NCBI RefSeq assembly: GCF_030547075.1 | Contig: NZ_JAUOQH010000024.1 | Coordinates: 1 to 51,840, forward strand | From: Alteromonas sp. 1_MG-2023 | GTDB taxonomy: Bacteria; Pseudomonadota; Gammaproteobacteria; Enterobacterales; Alteromonadaceae | Reading direction: 5' to 3' | Length of the DNA stretch: 51,840 nt | In this document: piece by piece, positions 1 through 11,091 of the stretch | How positions within the stretch are numbered: position 1 is the stretch's first letter | Layout of the letters: every line of letters starts with the position of its first letter | Notes under the pieces: model-generated | Seen by the model: only the letters and a program-made list of their open reading frames with translations | Told to the model about the DNA's origin: nothing | The model's database searches: none | Made by a program: the position numbers and the translations under genes

Positions 1-50
1 TTCGCCTGATTTCAAGTCAGGTGCATTAAACCGAGCTCTGCCACCTCTCC
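1..50 (-). tRNA. tRNA-Ser(UGA), 3' part outside window
   Basis: The reverse complement of the first 50 bases begins GGAGAGGTGGCAGAG and contains a D-arm. It continues with a 5-bp anticodon stem CCTGA/TCAGG enclosing the loop CTTGAAA, so the anticodon is UGA, which decodes UCN serine. The 5' end of the gene is at 50. The variable arm, T-arm and acceptor 3' strand lie left of the window. In Escherichia coli the serT tRNA-Ser(UGA) gene is also next to yccA, so the neighbourhood supports the call. Confidence 0.88.
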
Positions 51-287
51 AAGTGCTGCGTATCTTAATGATATTTTTATGACTGTAAAGTAAAAATTAA
101 AAAAAATAGGTTAAGTGATGGCAATTCAAACAATTAGTGCGCTAATTGCGCTGTTAACACGTATTTCATACTTACTAACACTATTTTCATTTGAAACTAC
201 TTGAAAATGGGAACCAAAACCCATACAACATACACTAATAGTTAGTTTACCGTTTTGGTTAAAGACAAAGTCCTTTTGGAGGAAACA

Positions 288-953
288 ATGGATCAACGTT
301 CGATGTATTCAAGTGCATCTCAACCATCAGTGTTGCAAACGAACAAGGTTTTGCGCAACACCTATATGCTGCTTGCGATGACACTAGCGTTCAGTGCCGT
401 TTGTGCTGGTGTTGCCATGGCTGTAGGTATTTCTCCTATGATGTCATTAGGCATGACCATTGGTGCATTCATTACTTTATTTGTTGTACAAAAGAAAGCT
501 GAATCAGCTTCTGGTATTTACTGGGTATTCTTGTTCACCGGTTTAATGGGTGCCTCATTAGGTTACACCCTTAACTTCTACTTAGGTGTAGCAGGCCCAG
601 GCTTAATCATGGAAGCGTTAGGTGCTACTGCGTTAGTATTCTTCGCCCTTTCTGGTTATGCACTTACCACCAAAAAAGACTTCTCATTTATGGGTGGCTT
701 CTTGGTAGTAGGCTTAGTTGTAGTGATTGTAGCGGCTATCGCGAATATGTTTTTCGCCGTACCTGCGGTAAGCTTGGCAATTAGCGCAGTTATCGTATTT
801 ATCATGTCTGGTTTCATCTTGTTTGATACAAGCCGTATCATCAACGGTGGCGAGACAAACTACATCCGCGCAACGGTTTCTTTGTACTTGAACATCTACA
901 ACTTGTTCACGTCTATGCTTCACCTTCTAGGTGCATTTGGCGGCGACGACTAA
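288..953 (+). CDS. yccA: BAX inhibitor-1/YccA family inner-membrane protein
   Basis: The 221-residue protein is almost entirely hydrophobic, with about seven membrane segments, as in the Bax inhibitor-1/YccA (TMBIM) family. E. coli YccA interacts with the FtsH protease and modulates it. A conserved-type C-terminal segment, FDTSRIINGGETNYIRATV, followed by LYLNIYNLF, is present. An upstream in-frame start at 255 is possible. The ATG at 288 is preferred because GGAGGAAACA precedes it and the resulting N-terminus (MDQRSMYSS) is family-like. A strong terminator follows. The specific role in this organism is not shown by the sequence. Confidence 0.9.
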   Translation: MDQRSMYSSASQPSVLQTNKVLRNTYMLLAMTLAFSAVCAGVAMAVGISPMMSLGMTIGAFITLFVVQKKAESASGIYWVFLFTGLMGASLGYTLNFYLGVAGPGLIMEALGATALVFFALSGYALTTKKDFSFMGGFLVVGLVVVIVAAIANMFFAVPAVSLAISAVIVFIMSGFILFDTSRIINGGETNYIRATVSLYLNIYNLFTSMLHLLGAFGGDD

Positions 954-973
954 GCTTAACGTAAGCGTTTAAG

Positions 974-1000
974 AAAACACCCCGTTAATGGGGTGTTTTT
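974..1000 (+). terminator. Rho-independent terminator after yccA
   Basis: The stem ACACCCC/GGGGTGT with a TTAA-type loop is followed by TTTTT and lies 20 bases after the yccA stop. It isolates yccA from the tus operon. The A-run on its left could also let it act on the other strand. Confidence 0.88.
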
Positions 1001-1079
1001 GTTTCTACAGCGTAGTTTTTTCTACTAGATTTAGCATTAGATTTATCACTAAATTAATCACCAACCATATTGTAGAGTC

Positions 1080-1469
1080 ATGGCACACTATTCAATTTTA
1101 GTCACAAGCTCCCCTTATGAAGGTACACATGCACAGCGTGCGGTTACCTTTGTTAAAAGTGCAATTGCACAAGGGCATACTGTTAATAACATCTTCTTTT
1201 ATGGCCAAGGTGTGCACCATGCTAATGGCTTCATGGTAGAAGTGGGTGATGAGTTCTATCCCATTAAAGCCTGGCAATCGCTCAAAAACGACCATGACAT
1301 TACCCTACTGCTTTGTATTACTGCCGCGGTCAAACGCGGAGTTATTGGCGAGCAGGAAGCCGCTAGCGCAGGCTTACCAGCTGCTAACGTGGCAGATGGG
1401 TTTGAACAAGCCGGTTTAGGTGAGTTTTTTACCGCGCTTCACGACTGCGATAAGGTGGTACAGTTTTAA
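1080..1469 (+). CDS. tusD: Sulfurtransferase subunit TusD
   Basis: TusD is the sulfur-carrying subunit of the TusBCD hexamer. It accepts persulfide sulfur from TusA and passes it to TusE for 2-thiolation of U34 by MnmA. The 129-residue protein has the DsrE-like fold sequence, with FYGQGVHHA and the catalytic cysteine near residue 79 in LLLCITAAVKRGV. Length matches the family (about 128). The stop overlaps the tusC start (TAATG), which indicates translational coupling. Confidence 0.95.
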   Translation: MAHYSILVTSSPYEGTHAQRAVTFVKSAIAQGHTVNNIFFYGQGVHHANGFMVEVGDEFYPIKAWQSLKNDHDITLLLCITAAVKRGVIGEQEAASAGLPAANVADGFEQAGLGEFFTALHDCDKVVQF

Positions 1470-1831
1470 TGGCTACGTTACTGATTCGATTTACGCAAAC
1501 CCCTTATCAATTTAGTACTAGCCAAGACGGGCTAGACTTTGCACTAGCTGCCACCAATTATGGCCATGAAATTATTGTGCTGTTCGAGCAACAAGGTGTA
1601 TTGCAGTTAACTAAAACTGAATCAGCGCGCGGAACAAAAAACCATAGCAAACGGTTAGGCTCCCTGCCCTTTTTTGATATTGAAGAATGTTACGTTTGCG
1701 AAGAAAGTTTGAAATTGTCGCCACTAAATAACGATAAACATGAATTAATAGCGCAACTAGACGCTTCACTGTTATCGATTGATGAAAAGCTAGCACTGTG
1801 TGCGCGCGTTGACCACGTGGTGACCTTCTAA
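1469..1831 (+). CDS. tusC: Sulfurtransferase complex subunit TusC
   Basis: This is a DsrF/TusC-like 120-residue subunit of the TusBCD sulfur-relay complex. It starts at the ATG overlapping the tusD stop and ends in a TAATG overlap with tusB, so the three genes form one tightly coupled unit. The N-terminus (LLIRFTQTPYQFSTSQDGLD) resembles TusC, and the length is typical (about 119). TusC is structural; no catalytic cysteine is expected in it. Identification rests mainly on order and N-terminal resemblance. Confidence 0.92.
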   Translation: MATLLIRFTQTPYQFSTSQDGLDFALAATNYGHEIIVLFEQQGVLQLTKTESARGTKNHSKRLGSLPFFDIEECYVCEESLKLSPLNNDKHELIAQLDASLLSIDEKLALCARVDHVVTF

Positions 1832-2199
1832 TGCTGTTTATAGTAAAATCTTACCCGTTAAATGCTGTAGCAATTAAAACCCTTCAGCAGGCGTTTAGAA
1901 GTGCTGATTCTGACCAAGCGCTAGTGTTAATAGATGACGGCGTGTATTACGCCCAACAGACTGATGACGGTTTGTTAAGCGTTTTAGCGAACACATCTGA
2001 CGCCAATGAAGATGTGCACAGTGCAACAACACAACTGTTTGCCTTACAAGAAGATATGGCGCTACGCGGAGTTGTTCCCAGAATAAGTAACGGGGCAAAT
2101 CAGGGGTTCAGCGAAGACAATAAAACATCTATCAAGCCTATATCAATGGATGAGTGTGTAATGCTGACAGGTACTTTTTATCCCGTGGTTTGCCTTTAA
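1831..2199 (+). CDS. tusB: Sulfurtransferase complex subunit TusB
   Basis: This is the DsrH/TusB-like third subunit of the sulfur relay, beginning inside the tusC stop (TAATG). The first half ([10 protein letters not shown], then [13 protein letters not shown]) is recognisably TusB. At 122 residues it is longer than the usual 95-100. The middle segment (about residues 48-80) contains a polar stretch that probably represents an insertion. The complex acts in the cytoplasm on sulfur destined for tRNA mnm5s2U34. Confidence 0.85.
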   Translation: MLFIVKSYPLNAVAIKTLQQAFRSADSDQALVLIDDGVYYAQQTDDGLLSVLANTSDANEDVHSATTQLFALQEDMALRGVVPRISNGANQGFSEDNKTSIKPISMDECVMLTGTFYPVVCL

Positions 2200-2276
2200 A
2201 TAGTTGCGTTTCATCAACACCTAGAATCAACACTGATACGTACAGTACACAATGCGTCAATTACAGAGCTTTATTA

Positions 2277-2624
2277 ATGACCCAAGAACAGTTTCATTTT
2301 GAATTTAACGGCACAGCCATTCCCACCGACAAAGCAGGCTATCTGCTTGATCACACGTTGTGGAATGAAGATATGGTGCCAACATTAGCTGCAAACGAAA
2401 ACATTACGCTTAGTGAGCCTCATTGGGAAGTTATTCGCTTTGTACGTAACTTTTATGAAGAGTTTGAAACTAGCCCAGCTATTCGCGCGCTAGTGAAAGC
2501 AATGGCAGCTAAGTATGGGCCAGAGAAAGGTAATAGTCGTTATTTACAACGGTTGTTCCCTAAAGGACCAGCCAAGCAAGCCACCAAACTTGCTGGGTTG
2601 CCAAAGCCAGCTAAATGCTTGTAA
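2277..2624 (+). CDS. tusE: TusE/DsrC family sulfur carrier
   Basis: TusE accepts sulfur from TusD and delivers it to the MnmA-tRNA complex. The 115-residue product has the DsrC-family C-terminus, including [20 protein letters not shown], and the penultimate cysteine (residue 114, ending KCL) that carries the persulfide. A longer frame opens at 2154 inside tusB. The ATG at 2277 gives the family-typical N-terminus [12 protein letters not shown], so it is preferred. It lies 77 bases after tusB and probably belongs to the same operon. In E. coli tusE is unlinked from tusDCB. Confidence 0.93.
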   Translation: MTQEQFHFEFNGTAIPTDKAGYLLDHTLWNEDMVPTLAANENITLSEPHWEVIRFVRNFYEEFETSPAIRALVKAMAAKYGPEKGNSRYLQRLFPKGPAKQATKLAGLPKPAKCL

Positions 2625-2684
2625 AACCTATTTCAGTTGGTGCATGCGCTTAGGCACTAATTAAGAGCTAATGAGGAGCTGTAC

Positions 2685-3503
2685 ATGGATCTTATCTTTT
2701 TCGATTTAGACGGAACGCTGTTAAACAGCGAATCGCAAATATCAAACTACACCCGCGAAACGCTAGCCCTGCTCCAACAAAACGGCATTGCATATACAGT
2801 GGCAACGGGCAGAACCATGCTGTCGGCTAACAGCATTATTGCAGAAGATAACTTTCTTCTACCTCATATTTATAATAACGGTGTGGCTATATGGGATCCC
2901 ACTGCCAATGCATTAACCCTTGAAAATCTAGTGAATGGTAATGAACTCGAATTTATCATTAATCTTGCCCATCAAAATGATATTACGCCTTTTGTGAATG
3001 TGATTGATGGCACGTCTCATATTGTTTATCACCCCGCACCGAAACACCCAATAGAACAAAATTTATTAGACAAATATTTTAAGAAAACTAACGCAGTACT
3101 TCGCCCGTTAAGCCAGCTTTCCCTTTCAGCTAAAATAACCAACATCAGTATGATTGGCGACAATACAAGGGTTAGAAATATGTACAAAACAATCAACGAC
3201 GTTGAAAACCTTATTGCGTATTCAGGGCCTGCAATTGAAGGGCAATCTTTTAGCTGGATGGATATTCACCACCGTGCGGCCAGCAAAGGTAGTGCGGTAA
3301 TGAGTTTGAAACATAAACTTGGCGCTACCAATGTTATTTGTTTTGGCGACAGCGACAACGATTTAAGCATGTTCGAATTAGCGAACGAATGTTACGCCCC
3401 CGACAACGCTAAGCCGGTTATCAAAAGCGCAGCCAGTGAAGTGATTGGGCATCATAATGAAGATGGTGTAGCACGCTTTCTGAGGCAACGATTTTCACTG
3501 TAA
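2685..3503 (+). CDS. Cof-type HAD-IIB family sugar-phosphatase-like hydrolase
   Basis: The 272-residue cytosolic HAD phosphatase has motif I DLDGTLL (nucleophile Asp7, acid Asp9), a Cof-type C2 cap in the middle, and motif IV CFGDSDNDLSMF near the C-terminus. HAD-IIB enzymes of this type dephosphorylate phosphosugars, nucleotides or pyridoxal phosphate; the substrate cannot be read from sequence. A good ribosome-binding site (GAGGAGCTGTACATGG context) precedes the ATG. It may be cotranscribed with tusE, 60 bases upstream. Confidence 0.88.
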   Translation: MDLIFFDLDGTLLNSESQISNYTRETLALLQQNGIAYTVATGRTMLSANSIIAEDNFLLPHIYNNGVAIWDPTANALTLENLVNGNELEFIINLAHQNDITPFVNVIDGTSHIVYHPAPKHPIEQNLLDKYFKKTNAVLRPLSQLSLSAKITNISMIGDNTRVRNMYKTINDVENLIAYSGPAIEGQSFSWMDIHHRAASKGSAVMSLKHKLGATNVICFGDSDNDLSMFELANECYAPDNAKPVIKSAASEVIGHHNEDGVARFLRQRFSL

Positions 3504-3875
3504 GTCACAAATAAGCGACAAACACTACACGCTCTGCTCTTTGCTACTAGGCATTTGGCATTTACCAATAGACATTTACCAATAAAGATTTAACCTTCCC
3601 CCACCTACAAATAAGCCTCGTAGATTCAACATCTACGAGCTTAGATAACACCAGTTCGCGAGAGCTCGCTAGTAAAAAGCGATATAGTCTGGGTTAGCTC
3701 GACTTCTTCAAACAGGGCGATGACATCTGAGATGTCAGTTATACGTTGAATAAAGCTACACTTGAGATGAGACTTCAAAGAGATGAATATGGCTAAAAGT
3801 TATAAAAAATAGAAGAAGATTGATATAAAAAAAGAGCTATCACTTTGCATGATAGCTCTTTTGGTCATTTAATAC
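3504..3875. other. Intergenic region between converging HAD and TonB-receptor genes
   Basis: No gene is visible here. The stretch contains an imperfect direct repeat of CATTTACCAATA around 3556-3585. It ends in the terminator of the minus-strand receptor gene. Confidence 0.6.
3831..3862 (-). terminator. Terminator of the TonB-dependent receptor gene
   Basis: An 11-bp stem AAGAGCTATCA/TGATAGCTCTT with a short loop lies 14 bases after the receptor stop. On the minus strand it is followed by a run of seven T (seven A on the plus strand). Confidence 0.9.
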
Positions 3876-6782
3876 TTATTCAAAACGAACAGTAACACCT
3901 GCATTTAAACGACGACCTAACAGGTCATATAGCGAATTAAACGTGTAGCCTGGTGGTATCTTATTGAAAGCATTCCTTAAGCCTACATATACGTCAACAT
4001 TCTCGCTGTATGAATATTCAACGCTGAAGTCATGAGTCCAAATACTACCAACAAATGCCGGAGAAGTATCTTCAGGTGTATCACCACCAGGAGAAACGTC
4101 AAACAGCGCAGAACGATCAATAAATCGGCTTGTATAGTTGTAGTTCCAATCATTAATACGGTAATCAATAATTGTTCTTAGTTGATACTCAGGATCGCCA
4201 ACTTCGCCCACTCTTACATCAATTTCATCAGGACGGTCTTGGAACGCGTACTCTTCAAGTTCGTTAACTTTGTTTCCTTGAAGGTTTAAACGTAATTCGC
4301 CTGGTAAGTTAAAATCACTTAGTTCTGTGGTATAGCGAATTTGGAACTCAACACCCGATGTTTTAATAGCTGACGCATTAATAAAACCAGAGCGTACTAC
4401 TTCAATATTGTTTTCGCCGTTACGATCGATTTGAGAACAGAATCCAGCATCTGGGCCGCCTGTTGCGTCTACACAGTTGTCTAGAATATCCTGCGCTGTA
4501 ACTTCTGTGATGGCGTCTGAGATTTCAATATCATAAAAATCAAGGGTTACAGAGAAGTTCTCAATAAATTCAGGCGTCCAAACAACACCGACTGTTTTAG
4601 ACTCACTGCTTTCAGAGAATAAATCAGGGTTGCCGCCAGACAAGGTTTCAATACTTACGTTGTCATTTGCTTCGAACCCTTCAGGGATACCCAATGCTAA
4701 ACAGTTAGCAGCACGATCTGGATCGTCGTTAATGTTGTCGGCGTCACATGGGTCGTTGATATTTGCAAAGCCTGGAGACTGTGGTGAAAATGCTTCATCA
4801 ACGTTTGGTGCACGTACCGCTTCGCCCACTGTACCGCGAACGCGAAAGTCTTCAATTGGTGCCCACATAAACCCTACTTGCCATGCATCAGCAGTACCCG
4901 CGTGCGAGTAACTAGCTGTTCGATAAGCAGCATCAACTGATAACTCTTTTGCAAAAGTAACGTCAGTTAGCAGTGGTAATCGTAGCTCAACAAAGAACTC
5001 TTTAACATCATAACCACCTGAGGAATCAGGTGTAGCGGCGCTTGTGAAGAAACCTTGCTGAGTAAATACGTCAGTAGTCGTTGTAACATCTTCTTCTCGG
5101 TACTCATAACCTAGAGCGATGCCTAAAGGACCACCTGGAAGCTCAAACCATTCAGTCGTATCAAAAGCAACGGTTCCGCCAATCATTTCTTGCGTAATTT
5201 CATCTTCGCGCTGAACGTCACCAGAAACGAATGCTATAGACTCAGCACTTGCCTGACCATAACCAAATGGATTGAAAGGCGCACAGCTTTCTGGGTTAAC
5301 CAGCGCTGGATCTTCATAACCTTCACCTTGAAGTTCAGGCACTTGACTACGACATGCGGCTTCCCCAGTTGCAGGGTCAATCACCGAGTCTAGCGCGGCC
5401 TCAAAGTTTGAAGGTATTAGATCATTAAGTGTACGGCGTACGTTCGACACTTCACCACGGGTGTAATATACATCAAAGTCGAAGTCTGTTTCACTTAAGC
5501 TAAAGTAGCCCTCAAAACCGCCAACAACGCGGAATAATTCACGGTCATTTGATGCAGAACGGTTGCCTATGTCGGTAAAGAAGCGTGACATTTGAACCAC
5601 AGATTGGCCGCCATCAAGCAGACGTGAGCGCGTAGAGTTGTCTAGGTATGCATTATCTTCTACGTCTACGAACACACCACCAAACCGGAAAGAAGGCTGA
5701 AATTGCTGTTCTATTTCTTTATCAACATGTTTGATATCGCCGTAAAAACGTACATTATCAGTAATGTCATAACGGAACGTACTTGCCAAAGTAACCGTTT
5801 CTTGGTCTGGAATATAGTTAACATAGTCTTCGCCAAAAAATACCGAGTCGTAGCGTTGATCAAAGCTACCAAAAGCGAAGCTATTATCGCCGATACGCTC
5901 TACTTGGTCCATAGGCGTGCCGTCTGGCATGAAGGTAATTCTTGGACCGGCACCAAATGGGTTGAGAACACCATATTGGTTAATCATTTCAGAACCAACG
6001 AAAGGTACACGTAGCCTGTCAGCAATACCGTCGTCTTCACCTGTATCTAGCGGGTTAGCAATAGTACCCCAAGCTGCAGCTTGTTGTAGATCAGGTTCCA
6101 TTACTTGATTAATATTACTTTTTTCAGCGAAGAAGGTAATATTACCTCTACCATCATCTGTAGTGTAACCATACAGCGCACTAAGGTTGTTCGTTCTATT
6201 ACCAACGCCTTCCAAGTCGGTAGCACCGTCGAAGTTTAGTTCCAGCCCTTCATAGTCATCACGTAAAATAACGTTAATAACACCTGAAACAGCATCAGAA
6301 CCGTAGATAGCTGAAGCGCCACCGGTGATAACTTCAATACGGTCAATCATAGCTGCTGGAATTGAGCCTGTATCTACAGCACTTGAAAAAGGTGAACCCG
6401 CTACATGGCGTTTGCCGTTTACAAGCGTTAGCGTTCTATTTTCGCCTAAAGAGCGTAAATCTGGTGAGCTTAGACCTGCATTAGCATTACTGTTGTTGTT
6501 ACCAACCAACGTAGAGCCCGCTGCAATGGCAGGAAGCTCTGCAAGAATACTTCCTAAATCTGGTGTTCCAAAACGCTGAATTTCTTCAGCACTTACAGAA
6601 ATAATTGGGGCGGGTGTTGATAGCTCAGCGCGTTTGATGCGAGAACCAGTTACCTTTATTTTTTCAACTGATTCTTCATCTACTGCGGTCTCTTGTGCCA
6701 GTACTGGATAGGCAAGTGAGCTCACTAAACCTACCAACGCGGCATTTCGTACCGCGGTGGTAATAAGACTTTTTTTAAACAT
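3876..6782 (-). CDS. TonB-dependent outer-membrane receptor, substrate unknown
   Basis: The 968-residue receptor has a signal peptide (MFKKSLITT... cleaved after AYPVLA) and a TonB-box-like stretch EKIKVTG near residue 43. The plug domain carries LTLVNGKRHV and GGASAIYGSDAVSGVINVIL. A long beta-barrel ends VTVRFE, with one residue after the usual terminal Phe. It fits the large 'plug-barrel without N-terminal extension' type common in Alteromonadales, often for oligosaccharide, peptide or siderophore uptake. No neighbouring hydrolase, transporter or regulator reveals the ligand. Three cysteine pairs (for example ACRSQVPELQ and ESCAPFNPFG) suggest extracellular disulfide loops. Confidence 0.9.
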   Translation of the reverse strand: MFKKSLITTAVRNAALVGLVSSLAYPVLAQETAVDEESVEKIKVTGSRIKRAELSTPAPIISVSAEEIQRFGTPDLGSILAELPAIAAGSTLVGNNNSNANAGLSSPDLRSLGENRTLTLVNGKRHVAGSPFSSAVDTGSIPAAMIDRIEVITGGASAIYGSDAVSGVINVILRDDYEGLELNFDGATDLEGVGNRTNNLSALYGYTTDDGRGNITFFAEKSNINQVMEPDLQQAAAWGTIANPLDTGEDDGIADRLRVPFVGSEMINQYGVLNPFGAGPRITFMPDGTPMDQVERIGDNSFAFGSFDQRYDSVFFGEDYVNYIPDQETVTLASTFRYDITDNVRFYGDIKHVDKEIEQQFQPSFRFGGVFVDVEDNAYLDNSTRSRLLDGGQSVVQMSRFFTDIGNRSASNDRELFRVVGGFEGYFSLSETDFDFDVYYTRGEVSNVRRTLNDLIPSNFEAALDSVIDPATGEAACRSQVPELQGEGYEDPALVNPESCAPFNPFGYGQASAESIAFVSGDVQREDEITQEMIGGTVAFDTTEWFELPGGPLGIALGYEYREEDVTTTTDVFTQQGFFTSAATPDSSGGYDVKEFFVELRLPLLTDVTFAKELSVDAAYRTASYSHAGTADAWQVGFMWAPIEDFRVRGTVGEAVRAPNVDEAFSPQSPGFANINDPCDADNINDDPDRAANCLALGIPEGFEANDNVSIETLSGGNPDLFSESSESKTVGVVWTPEFIENFSVTLDFYDIEISDAITEVTAQDILDNCVDATGGPDAGFCSQIDRNGENNIEVVRSGFINASAIKTSGVEFQIRYTTELSDFNLPGELRLNLQGNKVNELEEYAFQDRPDEIDVRVGEVGDPEYQLRTIIDYRINDWNYNYTSRFIDRSALFDVSPGGDTPEDTSPAFVGSIWTHDFSVEYSYSENVDVYVGLRNAFNKIPPGYTFNSLYDLLGRRLNAGVTVRFE

Positions 6783-7167
6783 GCGTTTTCCCTGGTTTTC
6801 TTTTTGAAGTTACTGGTAATAGCGAATAGCCAAAACCTGTTAACTTCAAACTAATAGTTATAAATGCGATCCGTTATTGTTTTAGAAGCTAATGCAAATC
6901 GCATTTTAATTTTGATATGGCTAGCGCAATTTAAGCCAAAAGTAGTAGATTGTAAAGAAAGTGTCAGTTTTGATTTTAGTGGTTGAAAAATAAACATTTT
7001 ATTGTTATTCGTCGGCTTTTGTTTACATTCAGTAACGATTTTAATTTTAAAAACCATGAACCATAAGTCTCTGAATAAATGTCTATTTTTCAGATTTTTA
7101 TGATTTAACTACCGTGTTGAATTAGAAAGACTTCAAAGAGTTATTAAATTTTATTTAAAGAGAGCAT
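6783..7167. other. AT-rich upstream region of the TonB receptor gene
   Basis: No convincing gene lies here; a 68-codon minus-strand frame has no family resemblance. The region must hold the receptor promoter, but I could not single out a convincing operator. Confidence 0.5.
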
Positions 7168-7205
7168 AAAAAAATCCGATACCTTATTAAAGTATCGGAT
7201 TTTTG
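7168..7205 (-). terminator. Bidirectional terminator after serS
   Basis: The stem AATCCGATAC/GTATCGGATT has a short A/T-rich loop, with a run of at least seven A on the left and TTTT on the right. It lies 56 bases beyond the serS stop and works for minus-strand transcription. Confidence 0.88.
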
Positions 7206-7260
7206 TTTGATTACTTATTGAACTAGTGGTTAATTAATAATAACTAGTCAATGTAAATTA

Positions 7261-8568
<1,308 letters not shown>

Positions 8569-8572
8569 CTAC

Positions 8573-8965
8573 TTATCCTTTCATGAGTTCAATAGCCAGC
8601 CAACCTGCTAATAAGCAAGCGCCGACGTTAAGAAATATGTTAGCAATGGCTTTTAACCACAGCTCGTTTTCTAATAATGTGAGCGTTTCCACAGAGAATG
8701 TTGAAAATGTGGTAAACGCGCCCAACAGCCCTACCCCAATTAATGCGCGATAGGGAGAGTCGGTTAAATCGTTGCGCTCAAGAATGCCATACAAAGTGGC
8801 TAAAGCAAACGAGCCCACAACATTCACCGCTAGTGTACCAAAGGGCAAATTTTTTCCAAACCAAGAATCTATGGTTGTGGTACAAAAATAACGCAAGCAA
8901 GCCCCAATTGCGCCGCCCGCTGCAATATAGCAGTATAAAATAACGCCTTGAGGCACAATATTCAC
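8573..8965 (-). CDS. crcB: Fluoride ion channel CrcB/Fluc
   Basis: This small dual-topology membrane channel exports fluoride. The 130-residue product has four hydrophobic segments and the family signatures [10 protein letters not shown] near the N-terminus and [15 protein letters not shown] in the third segment. A GTG start overlaps the rarA stop (GTGA), so translation is probably coupled. No fluoride riboswitch is visible, as expected for a gene inside an operon. Its insertion between rarA and serS is a lineage feature. Confidence 0.95.
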   Translation of the reverse strand: MNIVPQGVILYCYIAAGGAIGACLRYFCTTTIDSWFGKNLPFGTLAVNVVGSFALATLYGILERNDLTDSPYRALIGVGLLGAFTTFSTFSVETLTLLENELWLKAIANIFLNVGACLLAGWLAIELMKG

Positions 8966-10296
8966 CGTTTCTGATTATTCCGCGCACTTTGTGCGCTTTC
9001 ATTTAGCTTGTCTAAATAGTCACGTTTTGCTTTAAGCGCTTTTTCTAAACCACGTTCATTAGGCTCATATAAGCGAGTACCTGCGATGCTATCAGGTAAA
9101 TACACTTCACCTGCTGCAAATGCATTGGGTTCGTTATGCGCGTACCGATAACCATCACCATGGCCTAAGTCTTTCATTAGTTCAGTAGGCGCATTACGTA
9201 AATGCATGGGCACAGGCGCATCGGATGTTTGTCTTGCTAATGCTTTTGCTTGGTTAAATGCCATATAAACGGCATTACTTTTTGCCGCCAACGCACAATA
9301 AACAGCCGCTTGTGCAATGGCACGTTCACCCTCAGCTGGCCCTACGCGATGAAAAGTATCCCACGCGTTTATGCATAACTGCATGGCTCTGGGATCGGCA
9401 TTACCAATATCTTCCGATGCAATTGCCAATAATCTTCTTGCCACATACAGCGCGTCACCGCCACCGTCTAATATACGTGCGTACCAATATAACGCGGCAT
9501 CAGGATCGGAACCCCGTACCGACTTATGAAACGCCGATATTAGGTCGTAAAATGTATCACCTTTATTGTCGTAGCTGGCAATTTTTTCGCCTACCGCTTG
9601 TTCAATATCGGCAATAGAAATAACACTGTTCTCAGTAAAGTCAGCGGCCAGCTCTAAATAAGTGAGTAACCTGCGGCCATCACCGCCACACAGACCCAAT
9701 AAAGCGTTACTGGCATCTTCCTCGATACTTAACTGTCGTGAACCTAACCCTTTTTCTTCATCGGTCAGCGCCCGTTGCATTAATTCAGCAAGTGCGTCTT
9801 GTTCTAGTGCTTTAAGTACGTAAACCCGCACACGAGAAAGCAATGCATTGTTCAGTTCAAAAGAAGGGTTTTCAGTGGTTGCACCTATGAAAGTAACAGT
9901 GCCCGACTCTACAAAAGGTAAAAAAGCGTCTTGTTGGCTTTTGTTGAACCTGTGTACCTCATCTACAAATAACAAAGTACGTTGGTTGTAACGGGAGTTT
10001 TCTTTCGCGGTGTCCATTGCAGCACGTATATCTTTAACCCCAGAGGTTACCGCCGAAATGCGAATAACCGAGGCATTGGTATAGGTGGCAATAAGCTCTG
10101 CTAGGGTTGTTTTACCCGTACCAGGTGGGCCCCATAAAATCATCGAATGGCAGTGGCCCGCTTCTAGCATTTTACGTAGGGGTTTGTTAGCGCCTAATAA
10201 GTGCGACTGGCCGGCATACTCATCTATGGTCACCGGCCGCATTTTGGCTGCTAGTGGCGCAAAAGGTTCAAGCGGTTCTTTGTTATCGTTAATCAT
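8962..10296 (-). CDS. rarA: Replication-associated recombination protein A (AAA+ ATPase)
   Basis: RarA (MgsA) is an AAA+ protein related to clamp-loader and RuvB ATPases that acts at stalled replication forks. The 444-residue protein has Walker [10 protein letters not shown] (about 56-64), Walker [11 protein letters not shown], sensor-1 [12 protein letters not shown] and the C-terminal tetramerisation region with [15 protein letters not shown] and DIGNADPRA. It sits between lolA (10-base gap) and crcB (4-base overlap), the conserved genomic context. Confidence 0.96.
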   Translation of the reverse strand: MINDNKEPLEPFAPLAAKMRPVTIDEYAGQSHLLGANKPLRKMLEAGHCHSMILWGPPGTGKTTLAELIATYTNASVIRISAVTSGVKDIRAAMDTAKENSRYNQRTLLFVDEVHRFNKSQQDAFLPFVESGTVTFIGATTENPSFELNNALLSRVRVYVLKALEQDALAELMQRALTDEEKGLGSRQLSIEEDASNALLGLCGGDGRRLLTYLELAADFTENSVISIADIEQAVGEKIASYDNKGDTFYDLISAFHKSVRGSDPDAALYWYARILDGGGDALYVARRLLAIASEDIGNADPRAMQLCINAWDTFHRVGPAEGERAIAQAAVYCALAAKSNAVYMAFNQAKALARQTSDAPVPMHLRNAPTELMKDLGHGDGYRYAHNEPNAFAAGEVYLPDSIAGTRLYEPNERGLEKALKAKRDYLDKLNESAQSARNNQKR

Positions 10297-10306
10297 CTAT
10301 TCTTTG

Positions 10307-11086
10307 CTATCGCTGATCATCAATAATATAGCTTTGCGGCACGTCTACAGAGAAAAGATTGTCTTTAGCAGTATCAATAGCAAAATCTAAGTCTTGCTCG
10401 CTAAACACTAACGCACTGGTTTGATCTTGTGCATCAAGCATATCCAGCGTCGACAGAATGCCCTCGTTGTTGAACCCTAATGTCAGTGACTTTATTTGGC
10501 CATCCGTCGATTTAGGTACTACTTGATATTGTTCTAAACTAGAAGGCGTTTTGGCATCATCTAATTTGCTGATAACAAAGCTGTCCCACGTTTCATCATC
10601 GTTAGCCGTTAATAAAACAATAGGGTTGTCTTTAATTGCTTGGTCTTGCGAAATAATAGTAACCTGCTCAACAAAGGTATCGATATTCCATACCGCTTCA
10701 CCATCGGCAATAAGCAAAGTTTCATCAGGAAACGTGGTTTCCCAGCGAAGCTTGTTCGGCCGCATCATGGTTAATGTACCTTGCGCTTCATGCACAATGT
10801 TACCTTGGGCATCGGTTACTGTTTGATTAAATGCGGCTTGGTATTGTTGTAACCCGTGTAAGCGTTTTTTTAACAGTACACTTGCATTATCTGCTGCATC
10901 AGCGGCTTTCGACATTTCTTTAGTGCTTTGAGTGGTAAATTCAGGCTTTGTTACAGACCCCACTACCACTTCGGCTTCGCTATTCGTCTTTAGCGCAGCG
11001 CTAGTTATATTAGTTACCTGCATTGCAGATAAGCTTAATGGTGCGGTTATTAACGCTGCCATCATAATAGGTAATACATTGTTCAT
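10307..11086 (-). CDS. lolA: Outer-membrane lipoprotein carrier protein LolA, with N-terminal extension
   Basis: LolA is the periplasmic chaperone that carries lipoproteins from LolCDE to LolB. Family features are the QAAFNQTVTDAQGNIVHEAQ strand, the PNKLRWETTFPDETLLIADG core and the conserved order ftsK-lolA-rarA. A signal peptide ends near LSLSAMQ. The protein is 259 residues, about 50 longer than typical LolA. The excess is a Ser/Ala/Thr/Glu-rich stretch of about residues 25-70 before the domain. It starts five bases after ftsK, so the two genes are likely cotranscribed. Confidence 0.9.
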   Translation of the reverse strand: MNNVLPIMMAALITAPLSLSAMQVTNITSAALKTNSEAEVVVGSVTKPEFTTQSTKEMSKAADAADNASVLLKKRLHGLQQYQAAFNQTVTDAQGNIVHEAQGTLTMMRPNKLRWETTFPDETLLIADGEAVWNIDTFVEQVTIISQDQAIKDNPIVLLTANDDETWDSFVISKLDDAKTPSSLEQYQVVPKSTDGQIKSLTLGFNNEGILSTLDMLDAQDQTSALVFSEQDLDFAIDTAKDNLFSVDVPQSYIIDDQR

Positions 11087-11091
11087 TGTTG

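Noticed and set aside
6851..7057. 68-codon minus-strand open frame upstream of the TonB receptor
   Set aside because: Its composition follows the AT-rich spacer, it has no ribosome-binding site or recognisable motif, and it overlaps the likely promoter.
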